Below, one piece after another: positions 62,813 through 64,000 of a stretch of DNA of 64,000 bases. How positions within the stretch are numbered: the first letter of the stretch is position 1; every line of letters starts with the position of its first letter. The stretch lies in contig OY848921.1 in the NCBI GenBank assembly GCA_963693285.1, forward strand, positions 5,079,497 to 5,143,496. The letters are read 5' to 3'. This DNA comes from Xestospongia muta (taxonomy: Eukaryota; Porifera; Demospongiae; Haplosclerida; Petrosiidae). Below the pieces are notes generated by a model. It did not search any database and was not told the origin of the DNA. It worked only from the letters and a program-made list of their open reading frames with translations. Both the position numbers and the translations under genes were made by a program.

Positions 62813-64000
62813 CTACAAAATTAGAACAATGTTATATAGCTGTCAGAGGGGATGACTTTATTAAAATATCGCCCATTTGTTGAACACCATCTATCTTAGC
62901 TTACCATTAATTGTGTGTACATTATAGCATTGGCAGCACATGACCCCATTTTTGAAAAAAATCAATTATTATGGATTTTTCACATAGTATGTGAAGCATG
63001 CCAGGGGTCCAAAAGTTGTTTTGGACCATGTGTTAACTATTACAGTTCCTAACTTTTTTCTATTGTTAAAACAGAAGGTGACAAATATAATTAACTAATT
63101 GCAGATGTTCTTAGCTCCCAATTAAATTATATTTAGTAACAATACTGCAAGCTAAATATTGGGTGTAACTGATTGAAGTTTGTTTGTTTAGGCTTATCCA
63201 AAAAGTAATTAGGCCACTTGGATACCAAATTTTGCAGATATTCTGTATAAAATGGCAATCACTAGCAGCCATATTTAAACAAAACTTTAGATGTGGTTTT
63301 CTGAAATGGGATCACGACTTTGTATCACTGCTATCACTAATATAAAATACCCACCAGTAACAGTAAGTTTATGGTACATTTATTCATATACATAACAATT
63401 GAATAAACTTGAATATTAGGTTATTATCAGGAATGCATAACGAGAAAAGACTGAAAGGGGAAAAGAGTGTGAACCTTTCATGTGATTGATTAAAATGCCA
63501 GGTTGAAGTCTCAGGAACTGTGTTACTACATTTATACTAGCCCATATTGTAGTGGGCACATGACTTACCAGTGCAATGAAGGAAAAGTAAACTTCCAAAA
63601 ATAATTCCTATGATATACTATAAAATAGTATAGGAGATCATGCTCCTTTGCCCTTCTTGTCCTTTCTCATTATGCACACCCAAGTGACCCAACACCATAT
63701 TAACTGTTTACAATTTACCATGATAAGATTATCAAAACAAGATTGTAATTGAAAAAATCATCCTATAATTGTTTTGGAAGATATTCACTTTACAGTGAAA
63801 CTCTGACTAGAGCTAGTCTGGCATTCCCAACTATTTACCAAGAGAAGAAGGGTCTAAAAACAACCATATATAGGACTTGTAGAGCCTGCAAAAATCTTGC
63901 AGGCCACAAGAATGACTTGTACACTTACAAGCTCCTCCTTTTCACTTAACATATATTCCGTGCAATTCAAAGATGGTTAATAAAGTCTTTGAGGCTGCTC
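62813..64000. other. Probable intron or flank of the aminotransferase gene
   Basis: No further exon recognised on the minus strand. A motif GTTGTTTTGGACCATGTGTT at 63015-63034 belongs to the dispersed repeat also seen at 9268 and 10567. Small frames at 63416-63598 and 63749-63949 have no recognisable similarity. Confidence 0.35.

Overview
The window is nuclear DNA from an early-branching animal. It is AT-rich, its genes are split into many short exons by small GT-AG introns (many of about 40-300 bp), intergenic gaps are short, and every recognisable gene is an animal-type housekeeping or signalling gene. Demosponge is my best guess from gene compactness, short introns, abundant small palindromic elements and receptor-like FN3/EGF genes. 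That is inference, because no marker gene is present.

Layout. 1-7473 (+) is the 3' part of a UBE3B-type HECT ubiquitin ligase; its 5' end lies outside the window. 8343-22908 (+) is a complete SPT6/SUPT6H transcription elongation factor with over 30 exons. 23333-28853 (-) is ADO, the thiol (cysteamine) dioxygenase, reconstructed here in six exons including a 17-nt micro-exon; it converges on SPT6. 31656-32138 (+) is intronless MEAF6. 32385-33460 holds shuffled relics of a DUF4419 gene, and an intact intronless DUF4419 gene lies at 33939-35018 (-). That gene is divergent, with 114 bp between start codons, from 35133-45346 (+) DEPDC5/Iml1, the GATOR1 subunit.

45.4-56 kb is a repeat-built accessory island. 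It has a ~4.3 kb minisatellite of ~37-bp units with a short hairpin in each unit, a duplicated AT-rich satellite block, a second tandem array, a truncated Tc1/IS630-type transposase, pieces of an apparent minus-strand membrane receptor, a second short minisatellite, and an inverted, intron-containing, decayed copy of the DEPDC5 3' region.

56818-61240 (+) is a single-pass membrane protein with a signal peptide, a cysteine-rich (EMI-like) segment, one EGF-like module, FN3 repeats, a TM segment and a short tail. The last gene seen is a single terminal exon at 62671-62812 (-) of a class III aminotransferase of the ETNPPL/PHYKPL type, whose body lies beyond the window.

The genes are not a pathway cluster: protein turnover (UBE3B), chromatin and transcription (SPT6, MEAF6), thiol/oxygen metabolism (ADO) and amino-acid sensing (DEPDC5) sit side by side. 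At least four small hairpin or terminal-inverted-repeat elements (MITE-like) lie in introns. I found no rRNA, tRNA, CRISPR or viral genes. Exon boundaries were read by eye from splice signals and protein similarity, so those given as approximate can be off by some bases.
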